Made by a program: the position numbers and the translations under genes. From assembly GCA_963770375.1 (NCBI GenBank), contig CAVYPM010000028.1, positions 496,001 through 560,000 on the forward strand: 64,000 nucleotides of DNA, written 5' to 3'. This stretch comes from DASVBE01 sp963770375 (GTDB taxonomy: Bacteria; Actinomycetota; Actinomycetes; Streptosporangiales; Streptosporangiaceae). Below the pieces are notes generated by a model. That model searched no databases. It saw only the letters and a list, made by a program, of their open reading frames with translations, and had not been told where the DNA came from. Below, in pieces: positions 26,116 through 34,284 of the stretch (within the stretch, counting starts at the first letter, position 1; every line of letters starts with the position of its first letter).

Positions 26116-26406
26116 TTACCGGGAGCGGTCCTGCCAGCGGCGCATGTACTCGCTGGCCATGGACTCGGCGGCGCCGTCCTCGGGGATCAGCAGCCAGCAC
26201 GCCAGGTACAGCGGGACGCCGACGCCGCCGACGACCGACAGCACGGCGAACACGATGCGGACCAGGGTGACGTCAACGTCGAGGTAGCGGGCCAGACCGC
26301 TGGCCACGCCGGCCAGCATCTTGTCGCTGGGGTCGCGGCGCAGGCTCTGCGGCGCGGGCTGGTGGGAGGTGGTGGTCTCGGGGTGGGAGGTGATCGTGTC
26401 GTTCAT
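26116..26406 (-). CDS. PspC domain protein
   Basis: 96 residues from ATG 26406. Nearly the whole protein is a PspC domain: LRRDPSDKMLAGVASGLARYLDVDVTLVRIVF, then a transmembrane helix through CWLLIPE. PspC proteins act at the membrane in phage-shock-type envelope stress. The divergent histidine kinase at 26550 carries its own PspC domain, so the two may interact through this module. A 16-bp palindrome lies between them. Confidence 0.85.
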   Translation of the reverse strand: MNDTITSHPETTTSHQPAPQSLRRDPSDKMLAGVASGLARYLDVDVTLVRIVFAVLSVVGGVGVPLYLACWLLIPEDGAAESMASEYMRRWQDRSR

Positions 26407-26498
26407 GGCTCCAGCCTGCCTGCGCGAGCCGCGCCGGTCGATCGGGATCACCCCCGGTTAACCCCCTGACCTGCACCCTGAGCCCCGGCCCGGCCCAG

Positions 26499-26514
26499 TC
26501 AGGGAAGACCCTGA
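26499..26514. promoter_or_regulatory. Palindrome TCAGGG-N4-CCCTGA in the PspC/kinase divergent promoter
   Basis: A perfect 6-bp inverted repeat with a 4-base centre, 36 bases before the kinase ATG and 93 bases before the PspC start. Its spacing suits a NarL-type response-regulator dimer, most simply the product of the gene at 27905. Confidence 0.5.
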
Positions 26515-26549
26515 TAGCGGCGTGCGGCGGCAGGCGGGATGATGGGGGG

Positions 26550-27908
26550 ATGAACGAGCCGTCACGTTCCGCGCCCTGGCGGCCAGAACCGGACGGCCAC
26601 TTGGCCGACGACGACTGGGGGCGCCGCTGGCCCCGCCGCCGCCCCCGGTGGGCCCGCGGGCCGCGCGACCCTGGCCCGATCCGCCGCCGCGCTACCAACC
26701 GGATGCTCGGCGGGGTGGCCGAGGGCCTGTCCGCGCGCACCGGCATCGACCTGATCACGATGCGGGTCCTGATCGTGCTGGCCACGCTGATCAGCGGCGG
26801 CGCCGGCGCGGCCGCCTACGTGATCGCCTGGCTGCTGATCCCGGAGGCCGGCCAGGACAACGCGATCATCAGCAAGGCACTGGCCGACAAGCGGGGCATC
26901 GCGCTGGCGGCCGGCATCGGCTCCCTTCTGATCGTCCTGCTGATCTTCGCGTCCGCGGCGGGCATCAGCTGGATCGGCGGCATCGCCTGGGCGCTGACCA
27001 TCACCGTGGTCGGCATGGTGCTGGTCGTCCGCAACGCGACCCCGGAAGAGCAGGCCACGATCCGGCGGCTGGCTGAACCGCTGGCCGGGCTGACCGAGGG
27101 CCGCCGCCGGTCACAGACCGCGCTCCGGCTGGCGATCGCCGTGGTGCTGCTGGGCATCGGGCTCGGCCTGCTGCTCTCGGCCGGGCACAAGGCCAGCGCG
27201 CAGGTCAAGCCGGTGAGCGGGGCCGTGCTGCTGCTGGCCGCGATCGTGCTCGTGCTCGGCCCCTGGTGGCTGCGGATCGCGCGGGACCTGGTGGTCGAGC
27301 GCCAGGCCCGGGCCCGGGCCGAGGAGCGCGCCGACATGGCGGCCCGGGTGCACGACTCGGTGCTGCAGACGCTGGCCCTGATCCAGCGCCGGGCCAGCGA
27401 CCCGCAGCAGGTCATCCAGCTGGCCCGGGCGCAGGAGCGGGAGCTGCGGAGCTGGCTGTTCGACGCCCGGGCGCCCGGGGCCCTGGACCAGGAGGGCATG
27501 ACGTTCGCCGACGGGGTGCGGCTGATCGAGCAGGAGGTCGAGGCCCAGCACGGGGTGGCCGTGGACGCGGTCACCGTCGGCGACTGCGAGCTCGACGACG
27601 ACCTGCGCGCGCTGCTGGCGGCCGGCCGGGAGGCGACCGTGAACGCGGTGAAGTGGTCCGGCGCGGACGTGGTCTTGGTGTTCGCCGAGGTCGAGCCGGA
27701 CGAGGTGTCGCTGTTCGTGCGGGACCGCGGCCGCGGGTTCGACCCGGACTCAGTGCCGCCGGACCGCAAGGGGGTGACCGAGTCGATCCGCGGCCGGATG
27801 GCCCGGCGGGGCGGCTCGGCGGTGATCCGCAGCACCAGGGGCGAGGGCACCGAGGTGTCGCTGACCATGCCGCGCGCTTCCGGGCGGCGCGAGCCGAGCC
27901 CGGCATGA
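26550..27908 (+). CDS. PspC-domain sensor histidine kinase
   Basis: 452 residues. Residues about 45-100 form a PspC domain (RRRATNRMLGGVAEGLSARTGIDLITMRVL to AWLLIPE); further membrane helices lie at about 117-160 and 192-242. The HisKA_3 phosphoacceptor is His268 in AARVHDSVLQTL. The ATPase part shows the N box EATVNAVKWSGAD and the G box RDRGRGFDPD, then GRMARRGGSAVIRSTRGEGTEV. It shares an ATGA overlap with the response regulator. The PspC domain suggests it senses membrane damage. Confidence 0.9.
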   Translation: MNEPSRSAPWRPEPDGHLADDDWGRRWPRRRPRWARGPRDPGPIRRRATNRMLGGVAEGLSARTGIDLITMRVLIVLATLISGGAGAAAYVIAWLLIPEAGQDNAIISKALADKRGIALAAGIGSLLIVLLIFASAAGISWIGGIAWALTITVVGMVLVVRNATPEEQATIRRLAEPLAGLTEGRRRSQTALRLAIAVVLLGIGLGLLLSAGHKASAQVKPVSGAVLLLAAIVLVLGPWWLRIARDLVVERQARARAEERADMAARVHDSVLQTLALIQRRASDPQQVIQLARAQERELRSWLFDARAPGALDQEGMTFADGVRLIEQEVEAQHGVAVDAVTVGDCELDDDLRALLAAGREATVNAVKWSGADVVLVFAEVEPDEVSLFVRDRGRGFDPDSVPPDRKGVTESIRGRMARRGGSAVIRSTRGEGTEVSLTMPRASGRREPSPA

Positions 27909-28603
27909 CCGGCCCGGGCACGCCCGGCCGGGGCGCCGCGGGCGGCGGGGCCCGCCCCCGGGTGTTCATCGTGGACGACCACGGGCTGTTCCGGTCCGGC
28001 GTGCGGATGGAGCTCGGCACCGACGTGGACGTGATCGGCGAGGCGGCCGACGTGGACTCGGCGGTCGAGCAGATCGGCGCGCAGGAACCGGACGTCGTGC
28101 TGCTGGACGTGCACCTGCCCGGCGGCGGCGGGCAGGCCGTGGTCAGTGCGATCCGGCAGGCCCACCCGCAGGTCCGGTTCCTGGCCCTGTCCGCGTCGGA
28201 CGCGCCGGAGGACGTGATCGCGGTGATCAGGGCCGGCGCCCGCGGCTACGTGACCAAGACCATCTCCGGTGACGAGCTGGTCGACGCGATCCGCCGGATC
28301 GCCGCCGGGGACTCGGTGTTCTCCCCCCGGCTGGCCGGGTTCGTGCTGGACGCGTTCGCCTCGCAGGCCGCCCCGGCCGGCACCGCGCTGCCGCCGCCGG
28401 ACCCGGAACTGGACCAGCTCACCCCGCGGGAACGCGAGGTTCTGCGGCTGATCGCCCGTGGCTACACCTACAAGGAGATCGCCGGGGAGCTGTTCATCTC
28501 GATCAAGACCGTGGAGACCCACGTCTCGTCGGTGCTGCGCAAGCTCCAGCTGTCCACCCGGCACCAGCTCACCCGCTGGGCCACCGACCGCCGCCTGAAC
28601 TGA
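27905..28603 (+). CDS. NarL/LuxR-type response regulator partner of the PspC kinase
   Basis: 232 residues. Receiver domain at about 18-135 with acidic pair Asp24-Asp25 (VDDH), phosphoacceptor Asp68 (LLDVHLPGG) and the conserved Lys in GYVTKTISGDEL. The LuxR helix-turn-helix is at about 168-225 (LTPREREVLRLIARGYTYKEIAGELFISIKTVETHVSSVLRKL). ATGA overlap with the kinase gene means coupled translation. It probably binds the nearby palindrome and the PspC/DUF1707 promoter. Confidence 0.92.
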   Translation: MTGPGTPGRGAAGGGARPRVFIVDDHGLFRSGVRMELGTDVDVIGEAADVDSAVEQIGAQEPDVVLLDVHLPGGGGQAVVSAIRQAHPQVRFLALSASDAPEDVIAVIRAGARGYVTKTISGDELVDAIRRIAAGDSVFSPRLAGFVLDAFASQAAPAGTALPPPDPELDQLTPREREVLRLIARGYTYKEIAGELFISIKTVETHVSSVLRKLQLSTRHQLTRWATDRRLN

Positions 28604-28605
28604 TG

Positions 28606-28621
28606 GTGCTTGCTGGCTCGC
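28606..28621 (+). repeat. 16-bp dispersed repeat, copy 2
   Basis: GTGCTTGCTGGCTCGC, identical to 3829-3844 near ahpE. It starts 3 bases after the response-regulator stop. Too short to classify. Confidence 0.4.
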
Positions 28622-28648
28622 GAAGGCACGGCTCCGCCGGCCGCCGGG

Positions 28649-29533
28649 CTACCCCGGCTCCGGGCCGGTCGCGACCGGGTGGTCCGGGTCGGCCAGCCAG
28701 CCCGACCAGGAGCCCGGGTACAGCGCCGCGTCCACGCCGGCCACGGCCAGCGCGAGCACGTCGGCGCAGGCCGTGACGCCGGAGCCGCAGTACACCCCGA
28801 CCGGGCGGCCGCCGTCCGCCGCGCCCAGCTCGGCGTACCTGGCGGCCAGGTCGGCGCGCGGCCGGAACCGGCCGCGGCGGCCCAGGTTGGCCGCGGTGGG
28901 GGCGTTCCGCGCGCCGGGGATGTGCCCGGCCACCGGGTCGACCGGCTCGGTCTCACCGCGGTAGCGCTCCGGCGCGCGGGCGTCGAGCAGCACACCGGAC
29001 CGGGCCAGCGCGGCCGCGCCGTCCGCGTCCAGCACGGGCATGCCGCCGGGCTCCGCGGTGAAGTCGCCGTAGCCGGTGCTGGCCGGGGCCACGCTGACCG
29101 GCAGGCCCGCGGCCAGCCAGGCCCGGTAGCCGCCGTCCAGGACGCGGACCTGCGGGTGACCGTAGTAGCGCAGCGTCCACCAGGCCCGGGCGGCGGGCGC
29201 CGCGTCACCGTCGTCGTAGGCCACCACGAGCTGCCCGTCATGCACCCCGGCCCGGCGCATCGCGTCGGTGAACCGGACCGGGTCGGGCAGCGGGTGCCGC
29301 CCGCCGGGGCCGCCCGGCGGGCCGGCCAGGTCGGTCTCCAGGTCGGCGAAGACCGCGCCGGGGATGTGCCCGGCCCGGTAGCTGTCGATCCCCGGCGGGC
29401 CGGCCAGCCGCCACCGGACGTCCAGCACGACGGGCCGCACCGGCCACCCGGACCGGTCCGCCCGGCCCGGTTTCGCCAGCAGCCGGGCGAGCCCGGCGGG
29501 AGTGATCAGCGGGCCGGGCGGGGGCGGGCTCAT
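28649..29533 (-). CDS. Thiosulfate/3-mercaptopyruvate sulfurtransferase (tandem rhodanese)
   Basis: 294 residues with two rhodanese domains: an inactive N-terminal one (VVLDVRWRLAGPPGIDSYRAGHIPGAVFADLETDL) and a catalytic C-terminal one ending in YCGSGVTAC. The cysteine loop CGSGVTA matches the mercaptopyruvate-type loop better than classical rhodanese CRKGVTA. It transfers sulfane sulfur in cysteine or cyanide metabolism. Start ATG 29533; an upstream extension would run into DnaA-box-like sequence and is not protein-like. Confidence 0.88.
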   Translation of the reverse strand: MSPPPPGPLITPAGLARLLAKPGRADRSGWPVRPVVLDVRWRLAGPPGIDSYRAGHIPGAVFADLETDLAGPPGGPGGRHPLPDPVRFTDAMRRAGVHDGQLVVAYDDGDAAPAARAWWTLRYYGHPQVRVLDGGYRAWLAAGLPVSVAPASTGYGDFTAEPGGMPVLDADGAAALARSGVLLDARAPERYRGETEPVDPVAGHIPGARNAPTAANLGRRGRFRPRADLAARYAELGAADGGRPVGVYCGSGVTACADVLALAVAGVDAALYPGSWSGWLADPDHPVATGPEPG

Positions 29534-29556
29534 GCTGGGGATAACCTCGCAGTTTC

Positions 29557-29608
29557 CGTGGATAACCCGCGCCGGGATTGTCGGGTTCCCGGGGTGGACT
29601 GTGGACAA
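29557..29608. promoter_or_regulatory. DnaA-box-like sites
   Basis: TGTGGACAA at 29600-29608 is an exact reverse complement of TTGTCCACA, and CGTGGATAA at 29557-29565 is one base from TGTGGATAA. A third weaker GGGGATAA lies at 29537-29544. They lie in the gap upstream of the sulfurtransferase gene. No other origin features are present, so this is not oriC. Confidence 0.4.
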
Positions 29609-29701
29609 ACGTCCGGTTCAGCGAGCCCGGCCGGACGGCTGTCCGCGGGCCCAGCCTGCCATCCGCGGGCCGCAGCGGTGTTCACGTTGGCCGGACTGAG
29701 A

Positions 29702-30853
29702 TCACCGGAACCCCGGCTCGTCCGCGGCCAGCATCAGGTGCGGTACCAGCTGGTCCGTGGTGGTCAGCGAGCCGTGCATGCCCACCAGAGCCGACTCAGC
29801 GGGCTCGTCCTTGGTGACCAGCGCCCACGGGCCGGCCGGCGCGGCCACCACATCGCCGACCCGGGCGACCATCGGGCCGGCCACCGGGCCGAACCAGCCG
29901 GACGCGATGGCCTCGTCCCGGGAGGCCACCCAGGCCCGGGAGCCGAGGATCTCCCGCCAGGCGGCCAGCACGTCAGCGGCCGCGCCCGGCTCGGCGTACA
30001 CGTGCCGGGCCCGCGGCTCGCCGCCGAGCAGCGCGACCCCGTCGCGCAGGCCGGCGCCGTCATCCAGGTCGATGTGGTCCTGCGGCTGGACGTCGACCAT
30101 GCCGTGGTCGGCGGTGATGTGCAGCACGGTGTTCTGCGGCACCGCCGAGAGCAGCTGCTCGGCCAGCTTGTCCACGTGGCCGAGCTGATACCGCCAGGCG
30201 GCCGAGGTGCTGCCGTGCGCGTGCCCGGTGGCGTCCAGCGACCCGTAGTAGACGGTGGCCAGGCAGCGGTGGGTCTCCCGCAGCGCGTCGGCGGCCTCCG
30301 CGACCAGCGCGCCGAGGCTGTCCGCGGACCGGTAATCCGCGCCGCGCATCGACGCGACGGACAGGCCGCTGCCGCGGAACGAGCTCGGCGCGATCCGGAA
30401 CGCGGCGATGCCCTGCGCCGCGGCCCGCTCGAAGATGGTCGACCCCGGCTGCCAGGTCACCGGGTCGACGCCCGGGTCCCAGCGCAGCCCGTTCAGCAGC
30501 CGGCCCCGGCCGGGCTGCAGCACCTGGTAGCCGAGCATGCCGTGCTGCCCCGGCGGCCGGCCGGTGCCCAGCGAGCTGAGGCTGGTCACGGTCGTCGCCG
30601 GGAACCCGGCCACCAGCGGCCGCGCGGTCATCGCCAGCTCGGACAGGAACGGCGCGGCGGCCTGGTTATCGCGCAGCAGCTCCCAGCCGAGGCCGTCGAC
30701 GACCAGCAGGCAGACCCGGTCGGCCGCGGCCAGGTTCAGCGGGTTGGCCTCGCCCGCCGCGCCGAGCGAGGCCAGGATCGAGGTCGACAGGTCGGCGAGC
30801 GTGGCCTCGCCGTAGGGGGGCAGCGTCGGTGCGACCGACGGCTGTTCGGCCAT
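29702..30853 (-). CDS. Alkaline phosphatase superfamily (nucleotide pyrophosphatase/phosphodiesterase-like) protein
   Basis: 383 residues, no signal peptide, so probably cytoplasmic. Metal-site and nucleophile motifs are in family order: CLLVVDGLGWELL (Asp), GFPATTVTSLSSLGTG (Thr nucleophile region), SLDATGHAHG and HITADHGMVD. It should hydrolyse a phosphoester or phosphodiester; substrate unknown. The DUF5998 gene lies 11 bases upstream on the same strand, a pairing I recall from other actinomycetes. Confidence 0.85.
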   Translation of the reverse strand: MAEQPSVAPTLPPYGEATLADLSTSILASLGAAGEANPLNLAAADRVCLLVVDGLGWELLRDNQAAAPFLSELAMTARPLVAGFPATTVTSLSSLGTGRPPGQHGMLGYQVLQPGRGRLLNGLRWDPGVDPVTWQPGSTIFERAAAQGIAAFRIAPSSFRGSGLSVASMRGADYRSADSLGALVAEAADALRETHRCLATVYYGSLDATGHAHGSTSAAWRYQLGHVDKLAEQLLSAVPQNTVLHITADHGMVDVQPQDHIDLDDGAGLRDGVALLGGEPRARHVYAEPGAAADVLAAWREILGSRAWVASRDEAIASGWFGPVAGPMVARVGDVVAAPAGPWALVTKDEPAESALVGMHGSLTTTDQLVPHLMLAADEPGFR

Positions 30854-30864
30854 AAGTTGTGCGC

Positions 30865-31452
30865 CTAGGGCCGGCTGGTGGCCTCGGACAGTGCCTGCCC
30901 GAACGCCAGCACCTGCCGTACGGCATCCTCCCCGTCCGCTGCTTCGCTCACCCGCATGGTCAGGTCGTCGGCGGTGATCGTCCCGGTGTAGCCGTGGTCG
31001 GCCTCGCAGCTCTCGTCGCCGCAGTGCGCGGGCTCGAGCTCGACGTGCGACAGGACGTTCCAGCCGATGGTCAGCACGACCTCGCTGGGCATGGTCACGC
31101 CGGGCAGGTAGGACGCGGGGTCGGCGACGACCCGGGTCACCGCGACCGAGGAGATCTGGGCGAACCGCACAGCCTCGGTGCTGGTCTCGGCCTGGGGACG
31201 GCCGCCTTCCTCTTCCGCGGGGTGCTCGTCGGTGTGCGAGTAGACCAGCCGGGTCGGGGTGAGCACCAGCACGGTCATGTGCCGGCGGACCTCCATCCCG
31301 GGATCGAGCAGCGCGTCGTGCTGGACCACATAGGAGACAACGGGTTCCTGGCCCAGCGCCGCGTAGACGGCGTCGGACACCACACCCGGGTAGTAGCCAC
31401 TTCGCTCGATCGCCGTCCGCATGCCGCCGGCCGAGGCTCTGGTATCCCTCAT
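30865..31452 (-). CDS. DUF5998 family protein
   Basis: 195 residues from ATG 31452. The conserved N-terminus (MRTAIERSGYYPGVVSDAVYAALG) and the core VSYVVQHDALLDPGMEVRRHMTVLVLTPTRLVYSHTDEH identify this actinobacterial family. A Cys/His cluster (HCGDESCEADHG) near residue 148 could bind a metal. Function unknown. It lies just upstream of the phosphatase-superfamily gene, probably co-transcribed. Confidence 0.8.
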   Translation of the reverse strand: MRDTRASAGGMRTAIERSGYYPGVVSDAVYAALGQEPVVSYVVQHDALLDPGMEVRRHMTVLVLTPTRLVYSHTDEHPAEEEGGRPQAETSTEAVRFAQISSVAVTRVVADPASYLPGVTMPSEVVLTIGWNVLSHVELEPAHCGDESCEADHGYTGTITADDLTMRVSEAADGEDAVRQVLAFGQALSEATSRP

Positions 31453-31545
31453 GCCCCCATCCTGCCCTGTTCCCGCGTCTGATGCCGAACAGCGAGGGTC
31501 ACAGCCGCACAACGCGGGTCCGCGGCCAGGAGGTCCGGGTTTCCG

Positions 31546-31986
31546 TCAGACGGCGAAGACCGCCGGGCCGCCCTGGGCCAGCACCCCGGCGTCCTCGCCG
31601 GGCACCGTCTGGGTCAGGTCGACCACGTGCTCGGTGACCACCTCCTCCAGGGCCATCGCTCCCGCGGTGGGGGCCGGGCGGGGGCGGCGCGGCGACCGGG
31701 ACCCGGCGGAACCGCCCCGGCCGCGGTACACCAGCAGCCCGTTGACCGGATCCGGTACGCCGTCGAGGGCCGCCCGGACCGCGGGCAGGCCGCGGAACCG
31801 CAGCCAGTCCGCCTCCTCGGCGAAGCACACCTCGAGCACGACGCCCCACCGGGTCTCGATCCAGGCCCACTCGCTGGCGCCGTTGGACAGCGCGGATTCG
31901 ATCAGCGCCGATCCGTAGGACTGGCGCCAGGCCATCGCGGAGGACCCGGACCCGTTGAACACCTCGATGGACCAGTAATCGGCCAT
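31546..31986 (-). CDS. Conserved hypothetical protein
   Basis: 146 residues from ATG 31986 (MADYWSIEVFNGSGSSAMAWRQSYG). An ordered N-terminal part of about 95 residues rich in Trp and acidic residues (SEWAWIETRWGVVLEVCFAEEADW) is followed by a basic Pro/Arg patch (SRSPRRPRPAPTAG) and a short acidic tail. No membrane segments or motifs of a known enzyme. TACTAT lies 9 bases before the start as a possible -10 box. I do not recognise a named family; the regular N-terminal codon use and protein-like composition support a real gene. Confidence 0.65.
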   Translation of the reverse strand: MADYWSIEVFNGSGSSAMAWRQSYGSALIESALSNGASEWAWIETRWGVVLEVCFAEEADWLRFRGLPAVRAALDGVPDPVNGLLVYRGRGGSAGSRSPRRPRPAPTAGAMALEEVVTEHVVDLTQTVPGEDAGVLAQGGPAVFAV

Positions 31987-32079
31987 GGGGTCACGATAGT
32001 ACGCGTCCGCGCAAACGGCCAGGATTTTGCGGCGTTTTGACGGGTTCCGCATAAGCCGCCAGCGAACAGCTCTACCGCC

Positions 32080-32085
32080 TAGGCT
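32080..32085 (+). promoter_or_regulatory. -10 box TAGGCT for leaderless cobS
   Basis: TAGGCT ends 8 bases before ATG 32094 and no ribosome site intervenes. The same hexamer and spacing precede lipB and the kinase at 34285. Confidence 0.55.
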
Positions 32086-32093
32086 GGCGTGCC

Positions 32094-33014
32094 ATGGAAC
32101 AGGCCTGGTTCCGCCGCGGCGCGGACGGCCTCCGCCTCGCCGTGACCCTGCTGACCGCGATCCCGCTGCCCGGCCCACGGCCGAAGGACGGCAACGGCCG
32201 GCCGCCAGCGGCCCCGCCGGCCACCTCCTGGTTCAGTAAGGGTTACGGATCCGGGGGCGCGGGCCACGCTCCCCCGCCCGGGCATCCTGAGGCGGCCGGG
32301 CCACGGCCGCCGGTCACCACCACGGCACCGCCCGCGCCTACCCGGCAGTCCGCCGGGGACGCGATGGCGCTGGCCCCGGCGGTCGGCCTGGCCCTGGGCG
32401 CGGCGGCGGCCGTGGTGCTCTACGTGTTCCAGCGGTACTGGCACGCCGGGCCGCTGCTGGGCAGCGCGCTGGCCGTCATCACGCTGGCCGTGCTGACCCG
32501 CGGCCTGCACCTGGACGGGCTCGCCGACACGGCCGACGGGCTGGGCAGCCGCCGCCCGGCGGCGGGCGCGCTGGAGATCATGCGGCGGTCCGACATCGGG
32601 CCGTTCGGCGTGGCCGTGCTGGTCCTCACGCTGCTGCTCCAGGTGACCGCGCTGACCCAGGCCGACGCGCTGGGCCGCGGCGTGACCTCGGTGGCCGCGG
32701 CCGCGCTGTGCGGGCGGCTGGCCATGGCCTGGGCCTGCGGCCGCGGCATCCCGCCGGCCCGGCCGGACGGTCTCGGCGCGCTGGTGGCGGGCACCCTGCA
32801 CCCGGCCGTGCCGGCCGTGCTGTCTGCCCTGGCGGTGGCCGGGTCGTCCGCGTACGGCCTGATCTTCCCGGTGGCGATGGCCGCCGGGCTGGCCGCGGGG
32901 CTGCTGCTGTGCTGGCTGGCCGTGCGCCGGCTGGGCGGGATCACCGGGGACGTGCTCGGCGCGATCTGCGAGGTGAGCACCGCCGCGTGCCTGCTGGTGC
33001 TCGCCCTCAGTTAA
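32094..33014 (+). CDS. cobS: Adenosylcobinamide-GDP ribazoletransferase
   Basis: Last step of the cobalamin nucleotide-loop assembly; polytopic inner-membrane enzyme of 306 residues. The signature RGLHLDGLADTADGLGS lies at about residue 138-155 and GGITGDVLGAICE near the C-terminus. Residues about 33-85 are a Pro/Gly/Ala-rich insert, not part of the usual fold, that begins with SKGYGS, encoded by sequence also found in the ATPase gene at 23343. The rest has normal family length (about 250). No other cob genes are in the window. Confidence 0.9.
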   Translation: MEQAWFRRGADGLRLAVTLLTAIPLPGPRPKDGNGRPPAAPPATSWFSKGYGSGGAGHAPPPGHPEAAGPRPPVTTTAPPAPTRQSAGDAMALAPAVGLALGAAAAVVLYVFQRYWHAGPLLGSALAVITLAVLTRGLHLDGLADTADGLGSRRPAAGALEIMRRSDIGPFGVAVLVLTLLLQVTALTQADALGRGVTSVAAAALCGRLAMAWACGRGIPPARPDGLGALVAGTLHPAVPAVLSALAVAGSSAYGLIFPVAMAAGLAAGLLLCWLAVRRLGGITGDVLGAICEVSTAACLLVLALS

Positions 33015-33034
33015 GGCAAGCACCGAGCCAGGGC

Positions 33035-33769
33035 TCAGGGCAGCAGTTCCTCGCTGAGCGTCATGCTGGTTACCCCGCCCGCGCCGTCGGGCTCGACCCG
33101 GTAGCCGTGCCGGTCCGCCTGCTCGGTCACGATCGTGGCCAGCTCACCGTCCACGTAGTGCGCCGCGGCCCCGTCGTCGCAGGCCACGCCGGGCGGCAGC
33201 GTGCCCGCCGCGACCAGTTCCTCATACAGCGGCCGCCGGGCCGGCTCGGAGCTGTAGTGCGGGCAGTAGCTGCCCGCCAGCAGCCCGAGCCCGCCGGTGA
33301 ACGCCCGCAGCCGCGGGCCGAACGAGTCCGTCGTCCCGCCCTCGAACCAGCACAGCGCTCCCGCGCTGACCCCGGCCAGCACGATCCCGGCCGCCCAGGC
33401 CCGGCGCATGACCTCGTCAAGCCCGTGCACCCGCCACACCGCGGCCAGCCCGGCCACGCTCCCGCCGCCCACGAAGATCACGTCCTGGGCGAGCAGCAGG
33501 CCGGCCGGGTCGGTCACGTTCGGCATCGGGAACAGCTGCAGGTGGCTGGGCTGCGCCCCGGCGGCCTGCAGCCAGGCGTAGCCGCGCAGCACCGAGGCCG
33601 CGTCGTCGCCCATCGCGGTGCCGATCAGGCACACCCGCGGCGACGGCTGGCCGGCCAGCTCGACCGCGTGCCGGACCAGCCGCGGCACCCCCTGGTCAAA
33701 CCTCGGGCCGGCGAACCCGCCGATCGCCAGCACATGCCGCCGTCCGTCCGCTGCCGCCACGAGGGGCAC
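33035..33769 (-). CDS. Peptidase E-like serine peptidase (family S51)
   Basis: 244 residues. The nucleophile lies in AGVSAGALCWFEGGTTDSFG, the S51 pattern G-x-SAGA; FVGGGS and HYSSEP are also family positions. Class I glutamine-amidotransferase-like fold; peptidase E cleaves Asp-X dipeptides. Cyanophycinase is a related alternative, but the length and TTDSFG favour peptidase E. The GTG start lies only 14 bases from the divergent HIT gene start. Confidence 0.85.
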   Translation of the reverse strand: MPLVAAADGRRHVLAIGGFAGPRFDQGVPRLVRHAVELAGQPSPRVCLIGTAMGDDAASVLRGYAWLQAAGAQPSHLQLFPMPNVTDPAGLLLAQDVIFVGGGSVAGLAAVWRVHGLDEVMRRAWAAGIVLAGVSAGALCWFEGGTTDSFGPRLRAFTGGLGLLAGSYCPHYSSEPARRPLYEELVAAGTLPPGVACDDGAAAHYVDGELATIVTEQADRHGYRVEPDGAGGVTSMTLSEELLP

Positions 33770-33771
33770 GC

Positions 33772-33777
33772 TACCGT
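33772..33777 (+). promoter_or_regulatory. -10-like box TACCGT for leaderless HIT gene
   Basis: TACCGT ends 6 bases before GTG 33784. It lies inside the 14-base gap to the divergent peptidase E start, which leaves no room for an ordinary leader. Confidence 0.45.
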
Positions 33778-33783
33778 GCCGGG

Positions 33784-34209
33784 GTGACCGATTGCCTGTT
33801 CTGCGAGATCATCGCGGGCACCCGGCCAGCGCACATCGTGCTGTCCGACGAGATCGCCGTGGCCTTCCTCGACATCCGGCCGGTGTTCAAGGGCCACGTG
33901 CTGGTCGCCACCCGGGAGCACTACGTGACCCTCCCGGACCTTCCGCCGGGGCTGGTCGGCCCGCTGTTCACGAGGGTCCAGGCGGTCAGCGCGGCCATCG
34001 GCCCGGCGCTCGGCGCGCAGGGCAGCTTTGTCGCCCTCAACAACATCGTCAGCCAGAGCGTGCCGCACCTGCACGTGCACGTGGTCCCGCGGACCAAGGG
34101 GGACGGCCTGCGCGGCTTCTTCTGGCCGCGGACGAAGTACGACAGCGACGCCGAGGCGGCCAGCTACGCCCAGAAGATCAGCGACGCGATAGGCCGCAGC
34201 GATCCCTGA
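33784..34209 (+). CDS. HIT family nucleotide hydrolase/transferase
   Basis: 141 residues. The histidine triad is HLHVHVVPR near residue 107; DCLFCEIIAGTRPAHIV is the family N-terminus with CxxC. It probably hydrolyses adenosine phosphoramidates or dinucleoside polyphosphates. The GTG at 33784 is supported by a -10-like box at the leaderless spacing. Confidence 0.9.
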   Translation: MTDCLFCEIIAGTRPAHIVLSDEIAVAFLDIRPVFKGHVLVATREHYVTLPDLPPGLVGPLFTRVQAVSAAIGPALGAQGSFVALNNIVSQSVPHLHVHVVPRTKGDGLRGFFWPRTKYDSDAEAASYAQKISDAIGRSDP

Positions 34210-34272
34210 GGTCCGACTCTGGGCGGGCGCGGATCAGCCGTCAGGCGGACGACAGGGTCCTGGTGGCGCGAT

Positions 34273-34278
34273 TAGGCT
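34273..34278 (+). promoter_or_regulatory. -10 box TAGGCT for the kinase at 34285
   Basis: TAGGCT, then 6 bases, then GTG 34285, identical in spacing to the lipB promoter. Fits a leaderless transcript. Confidence 0.55.
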
Positions 34279-34284
34279 AGACGG

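Noticed and set aside
29537..29608. Replication origin
   Set aside because: Only one exact DnaA box, no dnaA/dnaN, and no long AT-rich stretch.
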